Positions 6,240-12,387 of a stretch of DNA of 12,387 nucleotides are shown piece after piece. A program made the translations under genes and the position numbers. Source of the stretch: Rubrobacter sp. (lineage in GTDB: Bacteria > Actinomycetota > Rubrobacteria > Rubrobacterales > Rubrobacteraceae); NCBI GenBank assembly GCA_013815485.1, contig JACDGB010000020.1, positions 1 through 12,387 on the forward strand, given 5' to 3'. The notes under the pieces are model-generated. The model saw only the letters and a list, made by a program, of their open reading frames with translations, was not told the DNA's origin and did no database searches. How positions within the stretch are numbered: the first letter of the stretch is position 1; every line of letters begins with the position of its first letter.

Positions 6240-7412
6240 GTGAGGGGCGGGTCGAGGATCGAGCGAGATCTGTGGATGGCCCGGCTTGCGGTGCTCGCGG
6301 TGTTCTTCCTCAACGGGTTCGGGTTCGCGGGCTGGGTGGTTCGGATCCCGGCTGTGCAGGAGAAGTTGGGGTTGGGGGAGGGATTGCTGGGGGTGGCGTT
6401 GCTCGGGGCGGCGGTTGGTTCGCTCGTCGCCATGCCGTTGGCGGGATGGATGGTGTCGCGGGTGGGCAGCCGTCCCGTGGTTGGGGTGACGGCTTTCTCG
6501 TGGCCGGTGGCGCTGGTGGCGCTGGCTCTGGCGCCGAGCTTGCTGTTTCTGGTGCTCTCGCTCGTGTTCGCCGGGATGGCCGTCGGATCGCTGGACGTTT
6601 CGATGAACGCGCAGGCGGTGGCGGTGGAGAAGGAGTACCGGCGTCCGATCATGTCTTCCTTCCATGCGGCGTTTAGCTTTGGAGGTCTCCTGGGCGCGGT
6701 GGTCGGCGGGCTCGCGGCGTCCGCTAGGATCGGGGTTCTGCCCCACTTCGTGGCGGTGGCTGTGTTGACGGTGGCCGCCACGGTGGTCGCGTACCGGGCA
6801 CTCTTGCCGGCGAGCGCAGACGCCAGACAGGGAGACGATGGACCGGCCTTCGTCTGGCCGACGCGAGCACTGATGGGGCTCGGGATCATCGCCTTCTGCG
6901 TGCTGCTGGGGGAGGGCGCGATGGCTGACTGGAGCGCGGTCTATCTGAACGATACGCTGGAGACCGGGCCCGGCTTCGCGGCCGCCGGGTACGCCGCGTT
7001 CTCGCTAGCGATGGCCGTCGGCCGTCTGACGGGCGACCGGCTCATGGAGAGGATCGGCGCTGTCCGGATAGTGCGGGCTGGTGCCGCGGTCTCCGCTGCG
7101 GGACTCGGGGTCTCGCTTTTTGCCGCCGAGCCGGTCTTCGCGCTCGCCGGGTTCGCCGCGGCCGGGACGGGGTTTTCGATCATCTTCCCCGCCGCCCTCA
7201 GCGCCGCCGGCCACAGTGATGAGATGGCCGCCGGGCCAGCCCTGGCCGCCGTCTCCTCCGCAGGGTACTTCGGGTTCCTCGTCGGGCCGCCCTCCATTGG
7301 CTTTGTCGCTGAACTCGTCGGCCTCGGAACCGCCCTGTACATCGTGGTAGCCCTCAGCTCCGTCATCGTCCTCCTCGCCGGGTCGGTTCGAAGTGGCGGC
7401 GCAAAAGGATAG
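6240..7412 (+). CDS. Major facilitator superfamily transporter, MosC/YbjJ-like
   Basis: The 390-residue protein is strongly hydrophobic with about 12 predicted membrane helices, the normal size for MFS. Between helices 2 and 3 it carries the MFS A-type loop GWMVSRVGSRPVVG (69-82). Residues 117-149, with SLDVSMNAQAVAVEKEY and then MSSFHAAFSFGG, are the hallmark of the MosC/YbjJ branch, named after the rhizopine transport protein MosC. The second half repeats the A-type loop less exactly as GRLTGDRLMERIGAVRIV. Members move sugars, sugar derivatives or drugs by proton coupling; the substrate here is unknown. GTG at 6240 is supported by AGAGAAGAGG 5 nt upstream. It lies just past the LacI-type remnant on the other strand; whether that regulator ever controlled it cannot be told. 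The superfamily is certain; the subgroup is likely. Confidence 0.9.
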   Translation: MRGGSRIERDLWMARLAVLAVFFLNGFGFAGWVVRIPAVQEKLGLGEGLLGVALLGAAVGSLVAMPLAGWMVSRVGSRPVVGVTAFSWPVALVALALAPSLLFLVLSLVFAGMAVGSLDVSMNAQAVAVEKEYRRPIMSSFHAAFSFGGLLGAVVGGLAASARIGVLPHFVAVAVLTVAATVVAYRALLPASADARQGDDGPAFVWPTRALMGLGIIAFCVLLGEGAMADWSAVYLNDTLETGPGFAAAGYAAFSLAMAVGRLTGDRLMERIGAVRIVRAGAAVSAAGLGVSLFAAEPVFALAGFAAAGTGFSIIFPAALSAAGHSDEMAAGPALAAVSSAGYFGFLVGPPSIGFVAELVGLGTALYIVVALSSVIVLLAGSVRSGGAKG

Positions 7413-7880
7413 ATTGATGATGGAAGCCCACGTACTTCTGCTCGCGCTGGCGAAGTCTTTCACTGCGGTACTGTTTACCTGGATCTCGCCGTAGCGGGCC
7501 GCGCGGAATCCCTGTACTCCAAGAGACGACGCCGCGTTGCTCGACCTGAGGCTCGCGGTCGTGGTACTCTGGGCCAGCGTGCCGCTGGAGGCGCTCTTTT
7601 GGATTTCAGCCTCCTTGCGAACCCCGACAGTTGTCAGTCGCCAGCCTATTGATGGAGCCTCCTGGCGGTCGGCTTCTCGTTTTCGCCGATAACTGACGCC
7701 TGAACCGGTCTCTCTCCTTCGTCCGACACGACGCGAGGATCCAGGTTTCACGACTCGCGACCTACGATTCATGACCCCGCGGACGTAGCGAACCCTTCAC
7801 CCAAACCCGTCATGAATGTGCTATCCGCCGGAGGTCAATGCCTTTGCAAACCGCTTCGGGCCGGGGCCTTCCGCCCGCGA

Positions 7881-7889
7881 TGGTAGACT
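7881..7889 (+). promoter_or_regulatory. Possible extended -10 promoter of the EamA/RhtA-type gene
   Basis: TGGTAGACT fits an extended -10 element (TGn followed by TAGACT) and lies 34 nt before the GTG at 7924. No -35 element is visible at 16-18 bp upstream. The nearest one, TTGCAA at 7844-7849, is too far away. Confidence 0.35.
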
Positions 7890-7912
7890 TCCCCGCCGGA
7901 GAAGCGGGCTGC

Positions 7913-7919
7913 GGAGGAG
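7913..7919 (+). promoter_or_regulatory. Ribosome binding site choosing GTG 7924
   Basis: GGAGGAG lies 4-6 nt (depending on the core used) before GTG at 7924. This favours that start over the far-upstream start at 7816 and over ATG at 7960. Confidence 0.5.
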
Positions 7920-7923
7920 TGGT

Positions 7924-8835
7924 GTGTTTTCGAGTGGACGTTCCATAGCCGGTAGGGGGATGCTCCGGGCGCGGAAAGCGGCAGGGGCCGCGCCGCCCAC
8001 GGGACTCGTGCTGTTCTCTATCTTCTCCGTCCAGCTCGGGGCGGCCATCGCAAAGGGGTTGTTCGACTCACTGGGACCGGGAGGGACCGTGTTCCTGCGC
8101 ATCGGGTTCGCGGCGCTCGTGCTGCTCGCGCTGTGGCGTCCGCGGCTCCGAGGATATGCCCGGCGGGATTACCTCGTTGCGACGCTCTTCGGGTTGGTTC
8201 TTGCGGGGATGAACCTTTCCATCTACCTCTCATTCGACCGCATACCGCTCGGGATAGCCGTGACCCTGGAGTTCATCGGGCCGCTTGGCGTGGCCGTCGC
8301 GGGTTCCAGGCGAGCACTGGACTTCATCTGGGTCGCGCTGGCTGCGACCGGCATTCTGCTGCTCGCGCCTCTGGGAATCCTGGGCGATACGAACCTCGAC
8401 CCCGTGGGCGTGGCGTTCGCGCTTCTGGCGGGTCTTTTCTGGGCCGCCTACATCCTGCTCAGCGCCCGCGTGGGACGAGTTTTTCCCGGCATGGCGGGGC
8501 TCGTGATCGCGCTGCTCATCGGAACCCTCGCCCTGCTGCCAGTCGGCGTGGTGAGCGGCGGCGCCGCGCTCCTCGATCCGAACCTGCTCCTCGCCGGACT
8601 CGCGGTCGCCCTTCTCTCCTCGGCCATCCCTTACTCCCTGGAGCTTCAGGCACTGCGGAAGCTGCCCGCCCGTGTCTTCGGCGTGCTCATGAGCCTGGAG
8701 CCCGCCGTTGCCGCCCTCATCGGCTTCGTGGTCCTCGGCGAGCGGCTGGGACTCCGCGCCCTCTTGGCCGTGGCGCTGGTGACGCTGGCCGCGGCCGGAG
8801 CCTCGCGGTTCGGGGGTCGCAACCTGGCCGGTTGA
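7924..8835 (+). CDS. DMT-superfamily exporter, EamA/RhtA-type
   Basis: From GTG 7924 the protein has 303 residues and about 10 hydrophobic helices in two EamA halves, as in the threonine/homoserine exporter RhtA (about 295 residues). The first half opens with LVLFSIFSVQLGAAIAKGLF, where RhtA-like proteins have the same pattern, and includes LRIGFAALVLLALWRP and LEFIGPLGVAV. The second half has the EamA hallmark LLSSAIPYSLELQALRKL followed by FGVLMSLEPAVAALIGFVVL. The family exports amino acids or other small metabolites from the cytoplasm; the substrate is inferred only. GTG 7924 is preferred because GGAGGAG (7913-7919) stands 4 nt before it. The frame is open back to 7816, but those residues are arginine-rich and unlike the family. 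ATG at 7960 would give 291 residues but has a poorly spaced site. The gene converges on the polymerase gene. Confidence 0.85.
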   Translation: MFSSGRSIAGRGMLRARKAAGAAPPTGLVLFSIFSVQLGAAIAKGLFDSLGPGGTVFLRIGFAALVLLALWRPRLRGYARRDYLVATLFGLVLAGMNLSIYLSFDRIPLGIAVTLEFIGPLGVAVAGSRRALDFIWVALAATGILLLAPLGILGDTNLDPVGVAFALLAGLFWAAYILLSARVGRVFPGMAGLVIALLIGTLALLPVGVVSGGAALLDPNLLLAGLAVALLSSAIPYSLELQALRKLPARVFGVLMSLEPAVAALIGFVVLGERLGLRALLAVALVTLAAAGASRFGGRNLAG

Positions 8836-9030
8836 CGGTCTCACGCAGAACCCTGCTGATAACTTCGCATCTCGTTTTGTGCGGAAGTCGGGACTCCGTA
8901 CTCCTACTACCGAAACGAGCGGAGCGATGCGCCTGAAATGACTCTCGGACCCCACAAGCGATGGAACTCTTCAGCCGGATTTCGCATCATTCTCGAAACA
9001 CTCATCACAATAACCTGAACCCTGAAGAAG
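8836..9030. other. Convergent intergenic region
   Basis: These 195 bp separate two genes that end towards each other. No terminator with a T-tract is visible on either strand. An imperfect inverted repeat (CTCGTTTTG near 8873-8881 against CGAAACGAG near 8911-8919, one mismatch) could form a long-looped structure. No gene is seen. Confidence 0.3.
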
Positions 9031-10773
9031 CTACTTCCGCCACTCGCGGGAGACGGCGACCTCTACTTCCACGGGGACCTTATCCAGTAACTCTTCTCCG
9101 GCCCGCGTCATGGCGTCTCGCGTTTTCTCCGAGACTTCTTCGGCGAGGTCCTCGCGGCACTCGACCACAAACTCGTCGTGGATGGAGTTGATGAGCCGGG
9201 CGTCGAGGCCCTTTAGCGCGTCGTTGACGTAGCCGAGGGCGAGCTTGGCGATGTCGGCCGAGGCTCCTTGAATCGGAAAGTTCATCGCCTCCCGCCGCAT
9301 GGCACCCCGGTCGTCGGGGACGGGTTCGCTGCCGAACTTGCGGATACGACCAGCGAGCGTCCGCAGGGTGCGGTCGCGGCTCGCCCGGTTGGCGGTGCTT
9401 TGCAGGAAACGCTGGACCTTCGGATAGTTGGCGAAGTATTCGTCTATTAGCTTGCGGCCTCGCGCCTCGTCCGTGCCGAGTTGGGCCGAGAGGCTCCTCG
9501 CGCCCCGACCGTACATCAGGCCGAAGTTTATGCGCTTGGCATCTGAGCGTTGGTCTCTGGTGACCTCATCCATCGGCACCCCGTACATGGTCGCCGCCGT
9601 GAGCCGGTGCAGGTCGTCGCCCCGCCGGAATGCCTCCACGAATGCCGGGTCTTCCGAGACCTCCGCCAGGATGCGAAGTTCGATCTGGGAGTAGTCCGAG
9701 ATCACGAGCACGTACCCTTCTTCTGCTACAAAGCAACGCCGAAACTCGTCTTCGTGCGGGATCTGCTGGATGTTCGGGTTCGTGCAGGCGAGACGACCGG
9801 TCGGAACCCGGCATTGCAAAAAGTTGGCGTGGATGCGTCCGGTCTTCTGGTGGATGAACTTCGGGTACGGCTCCAGGTACGTGCCGAGCCTCTTCTGCAA
9901 CTCGCGGTACTGAAGCAGCGCCTTCGCCGCCGGATGCTCCACCTTAAGGAGCGTCCAGACTTTGGTGTCTTGAAGTTCGATCCCAAGAGACCGGAAGGCG
10001 TCGGTGATCTGCTTCGGGCTGTTCAGGTTCAGCCGCGGTCCGAGCCCTTCCAGCGGCAACACGCCCTCCGGTTGCGGGAAGAACGATTCCAGATGATCCG
10101 CCGCCCGGTCGCGGCGCTCGCGGACGGTGATCTCCAGTTCCCTCCATCGCGCAACGTCGAGCTTCACGCCAGCAAGCTCCATCTCCGAGAGCGCGGCCAC
10201 CGCCCCGAACTCGATCTCCGCGACCCGGACTAGCTCTTCCTTCTCCAGATTTTCGGCGAGCTTCTCGCGTAGCGGAAGCAGGATCGCCGTGTCCCGCGCC
10301 GCGTACTCCAGTTGATCCACGGATAATTCAGCGGACCAGTCATCCTTCTGGGCGGACTTGTCCAACCGCTCGTCCAGGTAACGCTCGGCAATCGCTTCCA
10401 ACGCGTAGGAAGCTCCCTGCGCTCCACCGTCAAGGAGTTGGGCGGCGAGCATCGTGTCGAAGATGGGGGAGAGCCGGATGCCATGCTCGGAGTAGAGGAA
10501 CTGATGATCGAACTTCGCGTTCTGGAGTATCTTGACCGGCCCGTCTTCCAGGACTTCCTTTATTGGGGAGAGGTCGTTTATCTCGAACACGTCCACCACG
10601 AAAGTCTTGTCGGGAATAGCGAGTTGGATCAGGCGCACCCTCCCGTCGCGGGGGCTGAGGCTCGTGGTCTCCAGGTCCACCCCGATGGCCTCCGCGCCTT
10701 TCAGGGTTCTGGCGGCGTCCGCGAGGCCGGCGTTGTCCCGGATCAAATCGTAGGTAGAAAGGCTCCTCTCCAC
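9031..10773 (-). CDS. Family A DNA polymerase with 3'-5' exonuclease, lacking the 5' nuclease domain
   Basis: The 580-residue protein is a Klenow-like polymerase. Its N-terminal DEDDy proofreading domain (about 1-180) is intact: Exo I D33 and E35 in GVDLETTSL, Exo II N85 and D89 in QNAKFD, Exo III Y157 and D161 in YAARD. The polymerase domain (about 190-580) has motif A with D360 (VISDYSQIELRIL), motif B with R409, K413, F417 and Y421 (RSDAKRINFGLMYG), and motif C H532-D533-E534 (SIHDEF). All metal ligands and the template-gripping residues are present, so both activities are expected. The PIN-like 5'-3' flap nuclease of full-length PolA (about 900 residues) is absent and no gene for it is adjacent. 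It could be the main Pol I with a separate flap nuclease or an extra repair polymerase. GTG at 10773 has no ribosome site but a -10 box 6 nt upstream, suggesting a leaderless mRNA. Confidence 0.92.
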   Translation of the reverse strand: MERSLSTYDLIRDNAGLADAARTLKGAEAIGVDLETTSLSPRDGRVRLIQLAIPDKTFVVDVFEINDLSPIKEVLEDGPVKILQNAKFDHQFLYSEHGIRLSPIFDTMLAAQLLDGGAQGASYALEAIAERYLDERLDKSAQKDDWSAELSVDQLEYAARDTAILLPLREKLAENLEKEELVRVAEIEFGAVAALSEMELAGVKLDVARWRELEITVRERRDRAADHLESFFPQPEGVLPLEGLGPRLNLNSPKQITDAFRSLGIELQDTKVWTLLKVEHPAAKALLQYRELQKRLGTYLEPYPKFIHQKTGRIHANFLQCRVPTGRLACTNPNIQQIPHEDEFRRCFVAEEGYVLVISDYSQIELRILAEVSEDPAFVEAFRRGDDLHRLTAATMYGVPMDEVTRDQRSDAKRINFGLMYGRGARSLSAQLGTDEARGRKLIDEYFANYPKVQRFLQSTANRASRDRTLRTLAGRIRKFGSEPVPDDRGAMRREAMNFPIQGASADIAKLALGYVNDALKGLDARLINSIHDEFVVECREDLAEEVSEKTRDAMTRAGEELLDKVPVEVEVAVSREWRK

Positions 10774-10830
10774 GCGAAGATTCTAGCAGGGGGAGGGATT
10801 ACACTTCGTCTCCCCGCGTAAGATAAACTC
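10774..10830. promoter_or_regulatory. Symmetric divergent promoter region with central inverted repeat, leaderless starts
   Basis: Only 57 bp separate the two divergent GTG starts (10773 minus, 10831 plus). On the minus strand an extended -10 element TGC-TAGAAT (hexamer 10785-10780) ends exactly 6 nt before its GTG. On the plus strand TAAGAT (10819-10824) also ends exactly 6 nt before GTG. Neither gene has a Shine-Dalgarno in front, so transcription should begin at or next to the start codon. An inverted repeat GGGGAG (10790-10795) and CTCCCC (10810-10815) lies 3-4 bp inside the two hexamers, centred like everything else at about 10802. It could be an operator acting on both genes. No consensus -35 boxes are visible. 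Confidence 0.5.
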
Positions 10831-11943
10831 GTGGCTATGGGGAGCGCCTTCAAGATAGGCCGTATCCGCGGCATAGACGTCAAGGTCCACTGGACCTTCT
10901 TCCTGCTTCTGCTGTTCTTCGGCTACCTGGGGTTCCAGGAGTCTCAGAGCGTGACGGGAACCCTCGTCACTGTCCTGCTCGTGCTGGCGCTCTTCGTGTG
11001 CGTGCTGCTGCACGAGTTCGGCCACTCCATAGTCGCCCAGCGGCTCGGCCTCGAAGTGCCGGACATTACACTGCTCCCCATAGGCGGCGTCGCCCGTCTC
11101 AAATCCTTGCCCGAGAAGCCCTGGGACGAGGTCAAGATAGCGGTTGCGGGGCCGTTGGTGAACGTGGTTCTCGCCCCGATATTCTTCACCCTTGCCTTCC
11201 TGATAGGCGTGGATCTCTCGACGATACCGAGCCTCATCACGGCGCAACAGTCTACCGGCGGCGCGCTCTTCTACCTCGGGACCATCAACGTCGCGCTGGT
11301 GGTGTTCAACATGATTCCGGCCTTCCCCCTCGACGGTGGCCGGGTCTTGAGAGGTCTGCTCGCCACGCGGCTCGGAGCGGTACGGGCGACCGATATCTCC
11401 GCCGCCATCGGTCAGGCACTCGCTTTCGGGCTGTTTTTGCTGGGGCTTTTGGGGGGGCAGATCATACTTGCCCTCATAGCTGTGTTTATCTTCTTCGGGG
11501 CGAGCGGGGAGACGCAGATGGTGCGCCAGCGGGAGGTGACGCGCGGCATGAGCGTCGCTGACGTGATGGGCGTGAGGCGTCGCACCGAGACCGTCACCCC
11601 GTACCACAACTTCGGGCAGGTCCTCGATCTGGTCGTCCACGGCTACCAGACAGACTTCCCGGTCGTCGAGGAGGACGGAAGGCTCGTCGGCATGTTGACG
11701 CGGGCGGAGATCTTCGCCGCCGTCCACTCCCCGAACCAGTACCGTGGTGTACGGGACCTGATGCGTACAGACTTCCCCGTCCTCTCTCCCGAAGCCGACC
11801 TCTTCACCGACGGAAACCGCATCTTGCAAGAAAGCGGCCTGCGCGCCCTCCCCGTCTGTAACGGCGGCAACCTCGTCGGCATGCTCACCGTGGACGATAT
11901 CGGCCAGGCCAACCTCCTGCGCGACCTTCGCAAATCTCGCTAG
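10831..11943 (+). CDS. Site-2-protease-type (M50) membrane metalloprotease with two CBS domains
   Basis: The 370-residue protein is an intramembrane zinc protease of the S2P/SpoIVFB group. It has about six hydrophobic helices in residues 22-222. The zinc motif HEFGH (61-65) gives H61, H65 and catalytic E62. The second signature NMIPAFPLDGGRVLRG (160-175) supplies the third ligand D168. Two CBS domains follow, about 240-298 (MSVADVMGVRR to GRLVGMLTRAEIF) and 306-365 (VRDLMRTDFPV to GNLVGMLTVDDIG). In family members with this layout they bind adenine nucleotides and may gate activity. Substrates are typically anti-sigma factors or other membrane proteins; none can be named here. GTG at 10831 has no ribosome site but a -10 box 6 nt upstream, implying a leaderless mRNA. 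It is divergent from the polymerase gene and has the HicB-like gene 8 bp downstream. Confidence 0.93.
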   Translation: MAMGSAFKIGRIRGIDVKVHWTFFLLLLFFGYLGFQESQSVTGTLVTVLLVLALFVCVLLHEFGHSIVAQRLGLEVPDITLLPIGGVARLKSLPEKPWDEVKIAVAGPLVNVVLAPIFFTLAFLIGVDLSTIPSLITAQQSTGGALFYLGTINVALVVFNMIPAFPLDGGRVLRGLLATRLGAVRATDISAAIGQALAFGLFLLGLLGGQIILALIAVFIFFGASGETQMVRQREVTRGMSVADVMGVRRRTETVTPYHNFGQVLDLVVHGYQTDFPVVEEDGRLVGMLTRAEIFAAVHSPNQYRGVRDLMRTDFPVLSPEADLFTDGNRILQESGLRALPVCNGGNLVGMLTVDDIGQANLLRDLRKSR

Positions 11944-11951
11944 GAAGGCGC

Positions 11952-12221
11952 ATGGCGACAAGGCAGGAAATTCACGAAATATCGAGGGCCGTGGATTTCA
12001 CCGGGAAGTTCCGGCAAGCGGAGTCCGGATCGTGGATCGCCTACTGCGAGGAAATTCCGAAGGCCCGGACGCAAGGCAAGACGAAGGAAGAGGCGCGGAA
12101 GAACCTGAAAGGCGCCATCGCCTTCACCCTTGAAGATAGCTCCCCGAGGGAACTGGAGCGATTTCGGGTCGAGCTGACCACGGAAAAAGAACGTGCCCAG
12201 CTTTTCGAACGAACAGGGTAA
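11952..12221 (+). CDS. HicB-like small protein (possible antitoxin), no HicA seen
   Basis: The 89-residue protein contains a HicB-type fold signature at about 17-62: a beta-hairpin (FTGKFRQAESGSWIAYCEEI), then KARTQGKTKEEARKNLKGA, the family's 'TQG.T.EEA..NL..AI' pattern. HicB proteins normally neutralise the RNase toxin HicA encoded beside them. The C-terminal part (63-89) is charged and shows no clear DNA-binding domain. The 166 bp that follow in this window encode no HicA-like protein, and none lies upstream, so this is an orphan or has a partner elsewhere. ATG at 11952 has AGGAAGG just upstream. It follows the protease gene by 8 bp and is probably co-transcribed with it. The fold is likely; a toxin-antitoxin role is doubtful. 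Confidence 0.72.
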   Translation: MATRQEIHEISRAVDFTGKFRQAESGSWIAYCEEIPKARTQGKTKEEARKNLKGAIAFTLEDSSPRELERFRVELTTEKERAQLFERTG

Positions 12222-12363
12222 CGGATTTTCCTGGCTCGGAAGGCTACTTGTTGGAGCTTTGGTGAGCGGGTTCACTGGTGCTTTATATGCATTTAGCTTC
12301 TCACTACGCGGACTGCTCGCTGGAGCAGCGTTTGAAGTTGTTTTGTTCGCAATTGGAAGATGA
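12193..12363 (+). CDS. Small hydrophobic membrane protein, 56 residues
   Basis: A frame from GTG 12193 to TGA 12361-12363 overlaps the end of the HicB-like gene by 29 bp. It encodes two hydrophobic segments, WLGRLLVGALVSGFTGALYA and GLLAGAAFEVVLFAIG, separated by a short polar turn (FSLRG), as in a two-helix inner-membrane protein. It is more AT-rich than its neighbours. No family is recognised. The ribosome site is poor and the start could be elsewhere (TTG or GTG near 12260), so this may also be the remnant of a longer membrane protein. The steady hydrophobic pattern across the frame is the main support. Confidence 0.4.
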   Translation: MPSFSNEQGNGFSWLGRLLVGALVSGFTGALYAFSFSLRGLLAGAAFEVVLFAIGR

Positions 12364-12369
12364 CGTCTG

Positions 12370-12387
12370 ATGTCAGTGGCAATAGCG
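12370..12387 (+). CDS. Possible start of a gene cut by the window edge
   Basis: ATG at 12370 opens a frame (Met-Ser-Val-Ala-Ile-Ala) to the last base, with GGAAGA 9 nt upstream. Six codons are too few to judge what it encodes. Confidence 0.22.

Larger units (their letters stand above)
7413..7923. other. Long non-coding stretch with a coding-like minus-strand remnant
   Basis: No intact gene is convincing in these 511 bp. On the minus strand a frame starting at ATG 7772 stays open past 7430 and runs on into the antisense of the MFS gene. Its part between about 7615 and 7430 has clearly GC-biased third codon positions (about 75% by hand count over 61 codons), as a real gene would, but the residues, rich in Ser, Ala and Thr, match no family I recognise. 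It may be the remnant of a gene cut at its 3' end by the MFS segment. Around 7745-7775 short degenerate units (CACGACT, CGCGACC, ACGATTC) look like decayed tandem repeats. The last 80 bp hold the promoter and ribosome site of the next gene. Confidence 0.35.

Noticed and set aside
6065..6889. 274-codon minus-strand frame overlapping the LacI remnant
   Set aside because: It is in a different frame from the LacI-like residues and otherwise antisense to the MFS gene.
7417..7494. 25-codon hydrophobic mini-ORF (MMEAHVLLLALAK start) just after the MFS gene
   Set aside because: It has no ribosome site and is better explained as the complement of the coding-like minus-strand remnant.
7005..7772. 255-codon minus-strand frame taken as an intact gene
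   Set aside because: Its 3' half is antisense to the MFS gene. Only 7430-7772 might be an old gene fragment, and that is reported as such.
10783..11961. 392-codon minus-strand frame opposite the M50 protease
   Set aside because: The plus frame has HEFGH, the DG motif and two CBS domains; the antisense frame is His/Glu/Arg-rich noise that also covers the divergent promoter.
12361..12375. TGACGTCTGATGTCA as an operator
   Set aside because: It is an imperfect 15-bp palindrome at the window edge and easily arises by chance; there is no context to support it.
1..12387. tRNA, rRNA, CRISPR array, riboswitch or complete transposase gene
   Set aside because: Reading both strands showed no cloverleaf with the conserved T-loop, no spaced repeats and no DDE or HUH motifs.

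Overview
The window is a high-GC bacterial chromosome segment. Gene content, codon use (GC-ending codons dominate) and start signals suggest an actinobacterium of the Rubrobacter type or a similarly GC-rich, stress-tolerant lineage; this is inference, because there is no rRNA or other phylogenetic marker here. All genes read rightward except the DNA polymerase gene (9031-10773) and a regulator remnant (5992-6204). I found no tRNA, rRNA, CRISPR array, complete insertion sequence or phage module.

Layout. Positions 1-2241 hold a stress and redox cluster: the 3' end of one universal stress protein gene, a second gene with two fused Usp domains, and a FAD-binding (PCMH-type) oxidoreductase of GlcE-like size. 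Positions 2376-3029 hold a ZIP-family metal transporter gene that loses its family identity after transmembrane helix 5, so it is probably broken. Positions 3044-5982 hold two overlapping genes for paralogous SPFH (band 7/stomatin-like) membrane proteins with long coiled coils, probably a hetero-oligomeric pair. Positions 5992-6204 hold, on the minus strand, the C-terminal remnant of a LacI-family regulator with an in-frame stop. Next come an MFS transporter (6240-7412, MosC/YbjJ-like), a roughly 500-bp stretch with only a hint of old coding sequence, and an RhtA/EamA-type exporter (7924-8835). The minus-strand gene at 9031-10773 is a family A DNA polymerase with an intact proofreading domain but no 5' nuclease domain. 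It diverges across 57 bp from a site-2-protease-type (M50) membrane metalloprotease with two CBS domains (10831-11943). That gene is followed closely by a HicB-like protein (11952-12221), a short hydrophobic ORF that overlaps its end, and a possible further gene start at the window edge.

How things work together. The usp, usp and FAD genes are probably co-transcribed. The two SPFH genes are translationally coupled (ATGA overlap). The polymerase and protease genes share one compact divergent promoter region. Each has a -10-like hexamer ending exactly 6 nt before a GTG start with no Shine-Dalgarno, which predicts leaderless mRNAs, and an inverted repeat sits at the centre of symmetry. The most unusual items are this symmetric promoter, the SPFH pair without a recognisable FtsH or NfeD partner, and decay at 2857-3030 and 5992-6220 that marks past rearrangement.
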